A stretch of 64,000 nt of DNA from Alteromonas sp. 1_MG-2023 (GCF_030547075.1 NZ_JAUOQH010000010.1:107681-171680), one strand, 5' to 3'. Shown: positions 39,148 to 48,464, numbered from the stretch's first letter. The notes: generated by a model from the letters alone, not told the origin. A program made the numbers and translations.

Positions 39148-40530
39148 TTACCCTTGCTTATCTAGGTTTTCTAGCTCTTGATACAGTGCTTTAGTCACTG
39201 TTTCTTTGCTAGTGCCACCTAATATGTTGCGTTGGTTCACGCCGTACTCTAATTGCAATACGGTATAAACATCGTCTTCAATTTTATCGCATACCGCTTG
39301 TAGGCTTGCCAAAGGCAAGTCTTCAATCGCGCAACCTGCTTCAATGGCTTCTAGTACCACTTTACCGGCAATATCATGACCTGTTCTAAACGGAATACCT
39401 TTACCTACTAAGTAGTCGGCAAGTTCAGTGGCATTGGCAAAGCCTTGTGTGGCAGCTTCGCGGCAACGGTCTTCATTTAGTTGCAATGAATCAAGTACTT
39501 CGGTAGCAATACACAAGCAAATGTGCCATTGGTTTACCGTGTCGATAGCGCCTTCTTTGTCTTCTTGCATATCTTTATTGTACGCAAGAGGAAGGCCCTT
39601 CATTGTCACAAGCAAGGCTTGAAGTGAACCGAATACACGGCCACATTTACCACGCATAAGTTCTAATGCATCGGGGTTTTTCTTTTGCGGCATTAGCGAC
39701 GAACCAGAGGTTACGCTATCGCCAAGCTGCAAGAAGCCTGCTTCACCCGAGTTATAAAAAATCATGTCTTCAGCGACGCGAGACAAATGCATCATGCTGG
39801 TGCTGGCAACAAACAAAAGCTCTAATACGAAGTCTCTGTCTGAAACCGCATCAAGGCTGTTTAAGCACGGAGAGTCGAAGCCTAACTCTTCAGCAATAGC
39901 GTGGCGGTCAACAGGGTAGGTTGTACCCGCTAATGCGCCAGAGCCAAGAGGGCACTGGTTCATGCGTACTTTTAAGTCATCTAAGCGGCTTAAGTCGCGC
40001 TTAAACATTTCAACATACGCTAAGCACCAGTGTGCAAAGTGAATAGGCTGAGCACGTTGCAAGTGGGTGTAACCAGGAATAATCGCTTCCTGGTGACGAC
40101 TTGCGGCATTAAGGAGTGAGCGAATAACGGCAACAACATCACTACGAAGTGAAGCTATATGCTCACGTACCCACAATCTAAAATCTGTAGCTACCTGATC
40201 GTTACGGCTACGGCCCGTATGTAATTTACGGCCAATATCACCAAGCTGTTCAATAAGTGCAGACTCAACAAAACTATGAATGTCTTCTTCGCTAGACGCG
40301 TTAAAGTCTAGCTCACCTGCGTCAGCTTTCGCTTTTAAGTCGCTAAGTGCACCTTCAAGTTGTGCTTGTTCGTCTGTGGTCAGCACGCCTGCTTTTTGCA
40401 GTGCACGAGACCAGCTAATAGAGCCTTGAATATCTTGGCTTGCCATCACTTGGTCAAACGGCAACGAATCGTTAACCTGCTTGAACATGCTACTAGCGCC
40501 TGATTCGAATCGACCACCCCACAATGCCAT
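39148..40530 (-). CDS. argH: Argininosuccinate lyase
   Basis: 460 residues. It splits argininosuccinate into arginine and fumarate. Fumarase/aspartase superfamily signature: GSSLMPQKKNPD near residue 280. TGRSRNDQVATD and PGYTHLQRAQPIHF are also present. The C-terminus ends at LENLDKQG with no acetyltransferase extension. It lies ten bp after argG and five bp before argA, so translational coupling is likely. Confidence 0.97.
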   Translation of the reverse strand: MALWGGRFESGASSMFKQVNDSLPFDQVMASQDIQGSISWSRALQKAGVLTTDEQAQLEGALSDLKAKADAGELDFNASSEEDIHSFVESALIEQLGDIGRKLHTGRSRNDQVATDFRLWVREHIASLRSDVVAVIRSLLNAASRHQEAIIPGYTHLQRAQPIHFAHWCLAYVEMFKRDLSRLDDLKVRMNQCPLGSGALAGTTYPVDRHAIAEELGFDSPCLNSLDAVSDRDFVLELLFVASTSMMHLSRVAEDMIFYNSGEAGFLQLGDSVTSGSSLMPQKKNPDALELMRGKCGRVFGSLQALLVTMKGLPLAYNKDMQEDKEGAIDTVNQWHICLCIATEVLDSLQLNEDRCREAATQGFANATELADYLVGKGIPFRTGHDIAGKVVLEAIEAGCAIEDLPLASLQAVCDKIEDDVYTVLQLEYGVNQRNILGGTSKETVTKALYQELENLDKQG

Positions 40531-40540
40531 GTGTTACCCC

Positions 40541-41746
40541 TTAACCTTGGTTTTTCAATGCAGAAATACGACTTGAAAGACTGAACAGGCGAATAAAGCC
40601 TTCAGCGTGTTTTTGGTCGTAAACATCATCTGCACCAAAGGTAGCAAAATCTTCAGAGTAAAGGCTGTTCGGTGAACGACGTTGAGTAACGGTCGCCTGA
40701 CCTTTATAAAGCTTCACTACGATGTCGCCAGTCACTTTCTTAGCGAAAGATTCAGCGCCCGCTAGCAAGGCATCGTTTAAGGCTGTGAACCAACGGCCGT
40801 CGTACATTACGTGCGAGAACTCAAGGCCAATTTGCTCGCGGTATTTAAGCGCAGCTTTATCAAGCACCATCGTTTCAAGGGCTTTGTAAGCTTTAAGCAT
40901 TACCGTGCCTCCTGGTGTTTCATAACAACCACGAGACTTCATGCCAACCAAACGGTTTTCAACAATATCGATACGGCCAACACCATGTGCAGCAGCAACG
41001 GTGTTTAACTTAACTAATGCTTGGTAAGGCGATAATGCTTCACCGTCAACGTGAGTAAGTTCACCTTCGTTAAATGAAAGCGTCACGCGCTCTGGTGCAT
41101 CAGGTGCATCTTCTGGGTCAACCGTCATAGTCCAGATTTGCTTAGTAGGCTCTTGCCATGGATCTTCTAATTCCCCACCTTCGTGAGAAATATGCCATGC
41201 GTTTGCATCGCGGCTGTAAATTTTAGTAGCAGAAGCAGTGGTTTCGATATTACGTTCAGCCAAGTAAGCTAATAGGTCTTCACGAGATACCATGTCCCAC
41301 TCACGCCATGGCGCAATAACCGTAAGCTGTGGTGCAAGGGCCGCAAAAGTACTTTCAAAACGTACTTGGTCGTTACCTTTACCGGTACAACCGTGACAAA
41401 GTGCATCTGCACCTACTTTAAGGGCAATCTCTACCTGTGCTTTGGCAATAACAGGGCGGGCCATCGACGTACCAAGTAGGTATTCACCTTCATAAACCGC
41501 ACCGGTTTTAATGGTAGGGTAGATGTATTCGCGTACGAACTCTTCTTTCAAGTCAACGATGTGACATTCGCTAGCACCAGAAGCAATAGCTTTCTCGTGT
41601 AAGCCTTCAAGCTCTTCGTCACCTTGGCCAACATCGGCCGCAAAGGCAACAACTTCACAGTCGTAGTTTTCTTTAAGCCATGGAATGATGGCTGAAGTGT
41701 CAAGGCCGCCTGAATAGGCGAGTACGATTTTCTTAACGTTTTGCAT
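40541..41746 (-). CDS. argG: Argininosuccinate synthase
   Basis: 401 residues of the short (type I) ArgG. It condenses citrulline and aspartate with ATP. The PP-loop nucleotide motif is [14 protein letters not shown] at the N-terminus. [15 protein letters not shown] and [16 protein letters not shown] are typical. It lies 14 bp after argF, in the middle of the arginine operon. Confidence 0.97.
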   Translation of the reverse strand: MQNVKKIVLAYSGGLDTSAIIPWLKENYDCEVVAFAADVGQGDEELEGLHEKAIASGASECHIVDLKEEFVREYIYPTIKTGAVYEGEYLLGTSMARPVIAKAQVEIALKVGADALCHGCTGKGNDQVRFESTFAALAPQLTVIAPWREWDMVSREDLLAYLAERNIETTASATKIYSRDANAWHISHEGGELEDPWQEPTKQIWTMTVDPEDAPDAPERVTLSFNEGELTHVDGEALSPYQALVKLNTVAAAHGVGRIDIVENRLVGMKSRGCYETPGGTVMLKAYKALETMVLDKAALKYREQIGLEFSHVMYDGRWFTALNDALLAGAESFAKKVTGDIVVKLYKGQATVTQRRSPNSLYSEDFATFGADDVYDQKHAEGFIRLFSLSSRISALKNQG

Positions 41747-41760
41747 CTAAAAGAGTCCTC

Positions 41761-42672
41761 TTAGGCACTTAATAATTGAGTGAGAATGGCGTTTTGGCCA
41801 TGCATTCTATTTTCGGCTTGCTGCATTAACAACGATTTATCGCTATCAATCAATGAACCGGTAATTTCTAGGTCGCGGTGAGCAGGTTGGCAATGCATAA
41901 CAAAGCTAGCTCCAGTTGCGTCCATAAGCGCTTCATTTACCTGATATGGCATGAACTTCGCTTTGATTTCTTCTAGTGGCGTATCGTCACCCATAGATAA
42001 CCAGGTATCAGCGTAGATGACATCTGCGCCATTTGCAGCGTCAACGTTATGGCTTTCAACAATAGTCGCGCCGGTTTGCTCGGCAAGCTTTTTAGCATGC
42101 GCAACAATCTCGGCATCACATTCGTGACCTTCAGGGGTAACTACCACTTGGTTACAGCCTAATAACGCGCCCGCTATTAATAGCGAGTGAGTAACGTTAT
42201 TGCCATCACCAATGTACGCCATGGTAATACCTTGGGTCTTACCAAAGCGTTCAAATACGGTAAGGTAATCGGCTAATGCCTGGCATGGGTGATATTTATC
42301 GCACAATGCGTTAACGACAGGCACTTTAGACGCAGCAGAAAACTGCTCTAAGGTGTTGTGAGAAAAAACACGTGCCACAATAGCGTCAGCCCAACACGCC
42401 AAGTTTGCAGCCATATCCACGGCATCTTCACGGCCCGCTAGCTTGCCACTTTGACTATCTAAATACACCATGTGGCCGCCTAAACGGTTAATACCAATAT
42501 CGAAGCTTACACGGGTACGCAAAGACGGCTTTTCAAACAAGGCAACTACCGATTTTCCGGCCAATACATTGCTGTAGCTTGAAGGTGATTGTTTAATTTC
42601 AACAGCCAAATCCAACAACTTGTGCATTGCGTCCGGTGTCCAATTGGAAAAAGTCAGTAGATCTTGTTTCAT
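41761..42672 (-). CDS. argF: Ornithine carbamoyltransferase
   Basis: 303 residues. It forms citrulline from ornithine and carbamoyl phosphate. The carbamoyl-phosphate site is SLRTR ([12 protein letters not shown]) where E. coli has STRTR. The ornithine-side motif is HCQP ([13 protein letters not shown]) rather than [16 protein letters not shown] and [10 protein letters not shown] are standard. The HCQP variant deserves note, but operon context (argC-argB-argF-argG-argH-argA) makes the anabolic ornithine enzyme the sensible call over acetyl- or succinyl-ornithine carbamoylases. It overlaps argB by four bases (ATGA). Confidence 0.93.
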   Translation of the reverse strand: MKQDLLTFSNWTPDAMHKLLDLAVEIKQSPSSYSNVLAGKSVVALFEKPSLRTRVSFDIGINRLGGHMVYLDSQSGKLAGREDAVDMAANLACWADAIVARVFSHNTLEQFSAASKVPVVNALCDKYHPCQALADYLTVFERFGKTQGITMAYIGDGNNVTHSLLIAGALLGCNQVVVTPEGHECDAEIVAHAKKLAEQTGATIVESHNVDAANGADVIYADTWLSMGDDTPLEEIKAKFMPYQVNEALMDATGASFVMHCQPAHRDLEITGSLIDSDKSLLMQQAENRMHGQNAILTQLLSA

Positions 42673-43472
42673 AATGCGTCTCCTAGTACGCCATCAGGTA
42701 CTTGCGAAGTAGGTAGAACTCGCGTGCCCGTTTTTTTATTTAAAATGTCAGTAATATCAGCCGTCCAGCTAGCGATGTAAACAGGGTGACCGAGGGTGTT
42801 TGCAGACTGTAATGCAGCATCTACTTTAACTTTCATACCATCGGTAATAACACCTGCTTGCGCATATTCGGCAATCGTGTCTTGTGTAAGTTCATCAATT
42901 AGCTGCTTATCGGCATCTAATACGCCATCGACGTTAGATAGCAATAAGAGCTCAGCATCGAGCAGTTCGGCAACAACAGTAGCGGCTTGGTCTGCGTTTA
43001 TATTCAACAAACGGCCTTCGGGGCTACTGCCTATAGAGCTTATAATTGGTAATGTAGCTTGCGCTAATGCACTTTTAAGAAACGCGGCATCGGAAGTGCT
43101 AGGAATGCCCACAGCACCATATTTTTCAGCCATCGGTTGGCACACTACCATATTGCCATCAAGTAAAGAAAGACCGACTGGCGTTAATCCTGAGGCAATC
43201 GCCGCAGCACATAATTGTTTGTTTGCTGCGCCCGCTAATGCACCGCAGATATACGGCATATGCTCGTCAGGCGTTACCCGTAAGCCATCAATTTTTGTAC
43301 TCGCCAGGCCTAAACTTGCCATTAAGGTTTCAACCAAAGGGCCACCGCCATGAACTACAGCAACGGGGCGGTTTTCGCTGACTTGCTTAATGCTAACAAA
43401 GAGTTTTTGCATTGCGGCAGCGTCATCAAGTAACGCGCCGCCTACTTTAATTACAACCGGTGAACTGTTCAT
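42669..43472 (-). CDS. argB: Acetylglutamate kinase
   Basis: 267 residues of the amino-acid-kinase family. It phosphorylates N-acetylglutamate. [13 protein letters not shown] and [15 protein letters not shown] form the phosphate-binding loops; [15 protein letters not shown] is the substrate side. The short form, without the N-terminal arginine-sensing helix of some species, suggests that feedback control lies at ArgA. It overlaps argC by one base (TAATG) and argF by four. Confidence 0.95.
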   Translation of the reverse strand: MNSSPVVIKVGGALLDDAAAMQKLFVSIKQVSENRPVAVVHGGGPLVETLMASLGLASTKIDGLRVTPDEHMPYICGALAGAANKQLCAAAIASGLTPVGLSLLDGNMVVCQPMAEKYGAVGIPSTSDAAFLKSALAQATLPIISSIGSSPEGRLLNINADQAATVVAELLDAELLLLSNVDGVLDADKQLIDELTQDTIAEYAQAGVITDGMKVKVDAALQSANTLGHPVYIASWTADITDILNKKTGTRVLPTSQVPDGVLGDAL

Positions 43473-44485
43473 TATTGCACGAGTCCTGTTTCAACGGGCT
43501 GCGCAGTTATTATGTTTACACATTGAATAGCTTGCGACGCAGCACCTTTCATCACGTTGTCGATAGCAGCAGTAATCACTGCATACCCAGACATTTCATC
43601 AAGCTTCCAATGTAAATCAACAAATGGCGTGTGCGCCACATCGTCAATTTTGGGGAAACTTGAGCGTAATCTTACTAAAGGCGCATTGTTATAAGCGTTA
43701 TGAAAGGCGTTGTCTAGCGCAGCACTGGTAGTACCTGCTTTCACTTTAACGGTAACCGTAGCAAGTATGCCCCGCTTAAAGTTACCTAAATGAGGAGTGA
43801 AAATGACCGGTGTATCTAAATAGGCTTCAATTTCTGGTGTATGACGATGGCCAAGTACGCCATAAGCTTGCAAGCTTACTTCATAGAAACTGGACGTTAG
43901 GCTGGCTTTTCTACCCGCTCCCGATACGCCTGAAACAGCATTGATCACAGGGCGAACGGCTTCATCTAATAAATCATTAGCAGCCAATGGTTTCAATGCA
44001 GATAAGCTGGCCGTAGGGTAACAGCCTGGTACGGCAATAATATCCGCTTGTGCAATAGCTTCTTCGTACCATTCCGCTAACCCGTATACCGCATTTTTTA
44101 AGCTATCTTCTGCAGTGTGCGGGAAACCATAAAACTGTTCGAAAACTTCGGTGTTTTTAATTCTAAACGCACCAGATAAATCTAAAATTTTCGCTTTGCC
44201 CGCAGACAAGGTTTCCATCCAATCATGACTGGCTTCATGAGGCGTAGCCAACAACACAAAATCCATCTCCGTTGCGAGCTCGACTAGTATGTCATTACTA
44301 ATAGGGGTCAGAGAATAGTTCAGGTGGGCTAGGTTGCCATGCAGCGCTGAAATGTTTTTACCTGCATCCGCACTGTTTTCAGATACGAAAGTACCTTCAA
44401 GCGATAAAGCAGGATGTTGATGAACTAATTGAACTAGCTGTGCCCCGGTGTAACCACTGGCACCAATAATCGATACGTTATACAT
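43472..44485 (-). CDS. argC: N-acetyl-gamma-glutamyl-phosphate reductase
   Basis: 337 residues. It reduces acetylglutamyl phosphate to the semialdehyde with NADPH. N-terminal Rossmann motif [17 protein letters not shown]; catalytic Cys in VPGCYPTAS near residue 155. It is the first structural gene of the arginine cluster. Its ATG lies only 23 nt after the U-tract of an intrinsic terminator and lacks a good ribosome site, so expression is likely set by read-through of that terminator. Confidence 0.96.
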   Translation of the reverse strand: MYNVSIIGASGYTGAQLVQLVHQHPALSLEGTFVSENSADAGKNISALHGNLAHLNYSLTPISNDILVELATEMDFVLLATPHEASHDWMETLSAGKAKILDLSGAFRIKNTEVFEQFYGFPHTAEDSLKNAVYGLAEWYEEAIAQADIIAVPGCYPTASLSALKPLAANDLLDEAVRPVINAVSGVSGAGRKASLTSSFYEVSLQAYGVLGHRHTPEIEAYLDTPVIFTPHLGNFKRGILATVTVKVKAGTTSAALDNAFHNAYNNAPLVRLRSSFPKIDDVAHTPFVDLHWKLDEMSGYAVITAAIDNVMKGAASQAIQCVNIITAQPVETGLVQ

Positions 44486-44508
44486 AATGAGAAATTCAAT
44501 AAATGGAG

Positions 44509-44590
44509 AAAAAAATCACTTTTTACCTTTATAAACTGATTTGGCGAAATTCATTGCCTAACCGCTACCACATTACAAAGGTAAAAAGTG
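44509..44590 (-). terminator. Candidate transcription attenuator in the argC leader
   Basis: On the minus-strand transcript CACTTTTTACCTTT (44590-44577) pairs perfectly over 14 bp with AAAGGTAAAAAGTG (44530-44517), followed by A then U7 (44515-44509). The 46-nt loop may hold a smaller hairpin (GGUUAGGC with GCCAAAUC). It begins two bases after the leader-ORF stop codon and ends 23 nt before argC. This is the layout of an operon attenuator. Confidence 0.75.
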
Positions 44591-44592
44591 TG

Positions 44593-44718
44593 CTACCGAA
44601 AAAGCATATTCGCAGACATTCGTCGTCGCAAGCAATGCAATGTGCAGCTATCCAGGGGAGAGGTTAACTCATTGACGTTCCCAGTATTGCTACCACGAAC
44701 GAGAGTTGGTTGTGTCAT
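44593..44718 (-). CDS. Putative 41-residue arginine leader peptide
   Basis: ATG at 44718 has AGGA with seven nt spacing, a strong ribosome site. The frame encodes MTQPTLVRGSNTGNVNELTS, then PLDSCTLHCLRRRMSANMLF and R, and stops with TAG. Residues 31-33 are three consecutive CGA arginine codons, and the last codon before the stop is CGG (Arg). Five of 41 residues are Arg. No known domain. The position between the ARG-box promoter and a terminator hairpin before argC points to a leader peptide sensing arginyl-tRNA supply. A segment of the ORF's end (44606-44599, UGCUUUUU) can pair with the terminator's second arm over 8 bp, with two wobbles, a possible antiterminator. Function is inference. Confidence 0.6.
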   Translation of the reverse strand: MTQPTLVRGSNTGNVNELTSPLDSCTLHCLRRRMSANMLFR

Positions 44719-44787
44719 CAGTGCTTCCTGTGTCTGTTTCAACCCTAAATTGGGGTAGACGCCTTAACCGTGGCCTAGTTTACTTAT

Positions 44788-44826
44788 ATGGAATATTTAT
44801 GCAATAAAAATGTATAAATATTTTAA
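44788..44826. promoter_or_regulatory. Tandem ARG boxes over the argC leader promoter
   Basis: Cores at 44790-44803 (GGAATATTTATGCA, 12 of 14 matches to TGAATwwwwATTCA) and 44811-44824 (TGTATAAATATTTT, 11 of 14) are 21 bp apart, the standard ArgR spacing. A minus-strand -10-like TATAAG at 44788-44783 abuts the first box, so ArgR would block the promoter. Confidence 0.7.
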
Positions 44827-44906
44827 GTTTTTTTGAGTTTATGCACTTTCAATTAATACCGCGATAAGCTTTTGCACTATAGTAATCACTGAGATATGAC
44901 ATAAAG

Positions 44907-44943
44907 TTGACAATTGTGACTAAAAACTGAATATTTATACTAA
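44907..44943 (+). promoter_or_regulatory. mgsA promoter overlapped by a third ARG-box-like site
   Basis: TTGACA at 44907-44912, 17 bp, then AATATT at 44930-44935 form a sigma-70 promoter facing mgsA. TGAATATTTATACT at 44928-44941 matches the ArgR core at 12 of 14 positions and covers the -10. It is a single box without a 21-bp partner, so ArgR control of mgsA is only a possibility. Confidence 0.5.
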
Positions 44944-45011
44944 TTACCGCATAAATCGGCGATGATACCGATTAACCTGGTTAAATAATAAGACAGTTGG
45001 AATTTCTAAGT

Positions 45012-45422
45012 ATGAGTAAACTAACCATTGCGCTGGTGGCCCACGACCATAAAAAGTCTGAATTACTGGCATGGGTACAAAATCACATTGAAATTATGAA
45101 GCAGTGTGACCTAGTGGCGACTGGCACTACGGGTGGATTGATCAGTGATGAAACAGGACTGGAAGTCAGACGCTATAAAAGTGGTCCGTTAGGCGGCGAT
45201 CAGCAAATTGGCGCGTTAATCGCTGAAAACAGGCTTGATGCGTTGTTCTTCTTTTGGGATCCATTAAATGCAGCACCACACGACCCTGATGTTCGCGCTT
45301 TATTGCGGTTATGCTCAGTATGGAACGTGCCTGTAGCGTGCACGCCAGCCACGGCCGACCTAGTAGTTACATCACCACTATTCTTATCGCCGGACTATAA
45401 GCCGGTTAAGCCTAACTTTTAA
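45012..45422 (+). CDS. mgsA: Methylglyoxal synthase
   Basis: 136 residues from ATG 45012; an in-frame TTG 15 bp upstream is less likely. It converts dihydroxyacetone phosphate to methylglyoxal, an overflow bypass of glycolysis. Motifs: [31 protein letters not shown] and [16 protein letters not shown] with the catalytic Asp residues. Length is a little under E. coli MgsA (152). It is monocistronic. Confidence 0.95.
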   Translation: MSKLTIALVAHDHKKSELLAWVQNHIEIMKQCDLVATGTTGGLISDETGLEVRRYKSGPLGGDQQIGALIAENRLDALFFFWDPLNAAPHDPDVRALLRLCSVWNVPVACTPATADLVVTSPLFLSPDYKPVKPNF

Positions 45423-45503
45423 GTGCAGCGGCGGTAACCGCCGCTTCTTCTCCCACCGCAGATTTCAACGCAGTATCTGTTACACACTTATTGCGAGCAA
45501 CCA

Positions 45504-46352
45504 TTAGTCCCCCACGCTTCGGCGAACAAACTCATATACGTCACCTGCGGCATTTGTTGAAATATCTTCAGAGGTTTCATCCGTCGACGCTGTTTCTTCA
45601 TTTGCGTCGGCAGTGGTATTGCCATTAATTATCTGCTTGCCTACATCCCACAAATTATTTGAAATGCTTTTTCCGGTGAGTCCTTCAACAGTAAGGTCGA
45701 CGGCGTTATAAAGTAAACCGCCCATGCCACCATATAAGAAGCTACCCGCCATACTTGATGCTGCTGCAATATGACTAGATGTTGTTGCTTCATAAATATC
45801 AGAAATAATAGGTAAGTGATTTACAATATTTAAGGTGTCAAAACCATCTTGTAAGCCTAATCCGTCTTCCCCGAATGCAGATGTCATCATGCCACCGAAT
45901 AAGGAGCTTGTGGCAGTATCTGTTGCACTACTTTCGACGTCTACGGTAGACGATGTGGTATCACTACTAGCCGTATCTGTCGCAGTATCGGTTGATGAAC
46001 CGGTCGCTGCTGCTGTCAGTGCAGCAAATACGTTGTTTTGCAGGGCACCAAGTAATTGGTTCTGCATTAGGCTGATGGCGTCATCGGTAACAAGGTTAGA
46101 CAGCAAACTGGTATCAAGCACGCTTGAGCTAATACTGCTATCACTGTCAGTGGTTGTACTTGATTCCGAGACTTCCGCCGTTTCATCGTTACTAGCTTCT
46201 TCATTTGATAACAAAGCGGCAAACAAAGACGGCAAAGACTGGCTACTCGTTGCCGCTTCTTCTGCCGTATTTGTGGTGGAAGTTTCCCCGCTAAACGGTG
46301 TTGATGAAAGCAACGAATTTAGCGTGCTTTGTGTAGTGGTTTCAATGGCCAT
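45504..46352 (-). CDS. Ser/Thr-rich protein of unknown function next to flagellar genes
   Basis: 282 residues with a strong GGGGGAG ribosome site. About the first 160 residues are low-complexity Ser/Thr/Ala/Asp sequence without a signal peptide. The remainder is more ordered: DGFDTLNIVNHLPIISDIYE, a Gly-rich hydrophobic stretch (AGSFLYGGMGGLLYNAVDL), then a helix and an acidic linker. I do not recognise it with certainty. Its disordered polar N-terminus resembles proteins exported by flagellar or type I routes. It is divergent from flgH-flgT, which hints at a flagellar or surface role; that is inference. Confidence 0.6.
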   Translation of the reverse strand: MAIETTTQSTLNSLLSSTPFSGETSTTNTAEEAATSSQSLPSLFAALLSNEEASNDETAEVSESSTTTDSDSSISSSVLDTSLLSNLVTDDAISLMQNQLLGALQNNVFAALTAAATGSSTDTATDTASSDTTSSTVDVESSATDTATSSLFGGMMTSAFGEDGLGLQDGFDTLNIVNHLPIISDIYEATTSSHIAAASSMAGSFLYGGMGGLLYNAVDLTVEGLTGKSISNNLWDVGKQIINGNTTADANEETASTDETSEDISTNAAGDVYEFVRRSVGD

Positions 46353-46511
46353 AACTCCCCCATACCCGCAGGCATATCATTGTTTTGTAAAGGTTTTGCA
46401 AAGTTACTAAAGAACGTATTTCGTATGGAAATTATTCGTTTAAACTTGCTCCTGTTCGGGTCATGGATGGCACTCAATTAGTATTATTTTTTATTTCCTT
46501 CAGAGCACACT

Positions 46512-47261
46512 ATGAAAAATCGATGCCAGAAAGTATTTCTTGCCTTAATCTTTACAATGACCGGTTGCGCTCAAACGGTTTCACAAGAAGAAGAAGTGGT
46601 GGCAAGCAGCCCAACTAATCCTAAGGTAGAGCAACGTGCAGTAACGCCGGTATCTGATGAGCCATCACCTGGCGATCCGAATTATTCTCCACCACGGGCA
46701 TATCCTGTTGAACAAGTGCGCATACCTAGCGGATCTTTGTTTAATCCAGAGCTTGCCATGGGATTGTATCAACGCCATAGCACGTACAAAGTGGGCGATA
46801 TGATATTGATCAAACTGGATGAAACTACTCAGTCTGAAAAGTCATTGGATTACAATCAAGACAAAAACAGCACCTTTGATATAGAGCCACTGACCTTGCG
46901 GGTTGGGGGAATTCAAATTGAAGGGGATGATTTAGAACTAGACCACGAACAGGACAGCGAATTTACAAGTTCAGCCCAATCAAGCCAGTCAAATTCATTG
47001 CAAGGTAGCATTACGGTTTACGTTACCGCTATTACCCCGGCTGGAAATCTCCTAGTAACAGGAGAGAAATGGATAACCATGAACAAAGGTAAAGAGTACA
47101 TTCGTTTTTCGGGTGAAGTGCGCAAACAAGATGTGGATGAAAGCAACACTGTTGCGTCTTCTAAGGTCGGGAATGCGCTTATTGAATACAGCGGTACTGG
47201 TGATTTACAAGAGAACCAAGAGCGCTCTGTAATTGACAAACTGTTCGCGATATTTGATTAA
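46512..47261 (+). CDS. flgH: Flagellar L-ring protein FlgH (solitary copy)
   Basis: 249 residues. The lipobox is MTGC-AQ near residue 19. After a Pro-rich linker come the FlgH landmarks: GSLFNPELAMGLYQ, KVGDMILIKLDETTQSEKS, GSITVYVTAITPAGNLLV and EKWITMNKGKEYIRFSGEVR. The L-ring anchors the flagellar rod in the outer membrane. flgH usually sits in the flgBCDEFGHIJ cluster; here it stands alone with flgT, so it may be a second or relocated copy. A weak sigma-54-like TGGCAC (46468-46473), with TAGT where TTGC is expected, lies upstream. Confidence 0.87.
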   Translation: MKNRCQKVFLALIFTMTGCAQTVSQEEEVVASSPTNPKVEQRAVTPVSDEPSPGDPNYSPPRAYPVEQVRIPSGSLFNPELAMGLYQRHSTYKVGDMILIKLDETTQSEKSLDYNQDKNSTFDIEPLTLRVGGIQIEGDDLELDHEQDSEFTSSAQSSQSNSLQGSITVYVTAITPAGNLLVTGEKWITMNKGKEYIRFSGEVRKQDVDESNTVASSKVGNALIEYSGTGDLQENQERSVIDKLFAIFD

Positions 47262-47273
47262 AAGGTAAATGTA

Positions 47274-48464
47274 ATGAAAGGCTATCTGCGTCTTGGTGTA
47301 GCGATATTTTCTGTATGGCATGGTTCGGCCTTTGCTATATGGGTACAAGGGGAGGCGAGTCTCAACTTTACCGGAGCAGATTTAGACTCGGTACGCCCTA
47401 CGGTGATTAAAAATGCAATTGCTGATGCGTCTTATAAAAGCGGAAGTGTTATTGCGGCAGAAGATGTTCTTATCAATGGGCTAATACTTAGCAGTAAAGC
47501 CGAACTTCGAACTGCTGGCCGTATACAGCGGGTCGAAATCATCAGTGAAAACGTACAAGATAACGTTTTATCCGTTGTGGTAAATGTAAATTTAACCCCA
47601 TTGTTCGATTGTGAACCCAACCGTTTTCAAAAGCGCTTGTTGGTAACGCACTTTGCATTACTCGATTCAAGACAAGCCGCAACGGGGGGAATTTATAATA
47701 TTGGCAAACACATCACGCAGCGATTTTCACAGCAGCTAAAGAACACCGCAGATACGCCTAATGTTATGCAAATAGCACAAGCCATGACCAGCGCAGATAT
47801 GTGGTCAGCCGATGCACTCTCAGGATTAGAATTACAGCAAAAATCCACTTACTTGCGTGACACCTATGGGCAGCAATTCGCCTTGTTTGGCTACATCAAA
47901 GATGTGAGCCTGTTCGAGCAAGTAGAGCAAAGTGAGTCATTTTTTGATAGTGATGAAGTAGCAGTTAGACGAAACTTCACCCTTCAAGTATTTGTGTTAG
48001 ACACCTTCAGACAACGTATTATCTATAACGATAGTTATCACAGCGAAGCTGATTGGGCGTTTGAAAATAGCTACCAAGTGGATACTAACAACAGCTTGTT
48101 TTGGCGCAGTGAATACGGGCGCATGGTGCTGAATACGGTGAATGCAGCGGTAACCGATATCTCGGCTGCCATAACCTGTGAGCCAACCTTTGCCCGTGTG
48201 GTCAACACCAGTAATCAGCAGTTAATCGTCGATTTAGGTCTTGCTCAAGGTATTCGCGAAGGCGACAGTTTTCAGTTGTATAAGCAGCAGTCGTTACCTG
48301 TATTGTTGTCTCCCACTAAAAGCGTAATGCTTCCGGTGGAAGACGGTCTTTTCGATATTTCACACTTAGGCGATGAGGTGAGTGTGTTGAAAGCTGAGGG
48401 CGCAGAATCGGCGGTGCACTTATACGACATAGTTTCTCCGGTACAAAAAAAAGACGCAAACTAA
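47274..48464 (+). CDS. flgT: Flagellar H-ring assembly protein FlgT
   Basis: 396 residues with a signal peptide (about 1-20, SAFA-IWVQ). It matches FlgT of vibrios in layout: an N-terminal domain with WVQGEASLNF and NAIADASYKSG, a middle domain starting CEPNRFQKRLLVTHFAL and RQAATGGIYNIG, a segment FENSYQVDTNNSLFWRSEYG, and a C-terminal SH3-like domain (LGLAQGIREGDSFQLY). FlgT builds the H-ring around the basal body of polar, often sodium-driven, flagella. It is 12 bp after flgH with a good ribosome site. The stop codon lies inside the terminator. Confidence 0.9.
   Translation: MKGYLRLGVAIFSVWHGSAFAIWVQGEASLNFTGADLDSVRPTVIKNAIADASYKSGSVIAAEDVLINGLILSSKAELRTAGRIQRVEIISENVQDNVLSVVVNVNLTPLFDCEPNRFQKRLLVTHFALLDSRQAATGGIYNIGKHITQRFSQQLKNTADTPNVMQIAQAMTSADMWSADALSGLELQQKSTYLRDTYGQQFALFGYIKDVSLFEQVEQSESFFDSDEVAVRRNFTLQVFVLDTFRQRIIYNDSYHSEADWAFENSYQVDTNNSLFWRSEYGRMVLNTVNAAVTDISAAITCEPTFARVVNTSNQQLIVDLGLAQGIREGDSFQLYKQQSLPVLLSPTKSVMLPVEDGLFDISHLGDEVSVLKAEGAESAVHLYDIVSPVQKKDAN

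Larger units (their letters stand above)
44486..45011. other. 526-bp regulatory region between argC and mgsA
   Basis: Not an empty gap. On the minus strand it holds ARG boxes, a promoter, the leader ORF and the terminator for argC. On the plus strand it holds a promoter for mgsA. No argE, often divergent from argC in related bacteria, is present. Confidence 0.7.

Noticed and set aside
39148..40530. argH(A) fusion gene known from some marine gammaproteobacteria
   Set aside because: ArgH ends normally and a complete separate ArgA starts five bases later.
42796..43353. 185-codon plus-strand ORF opposite argB
   Set aside because: Antisense to a well-supported gene, with no family features; a codon-bias artefact.
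45835..46410. 191-codon plus-strand ORF opposite the Ser/Thr-rich gene
   Set aside because: Antisense shadow: Ser/Val/Ala-rich translation produced by the complementary low-complexity Ser/Thr/Asp codons; no ribosome site.
46468..46482. Sigma-54 promoter for flgH (TGGCAC present)
   Set aside because: The -12 element reads TAGT instead of TTGC, so the match is incomplete; mentioned only in the flgH entry.
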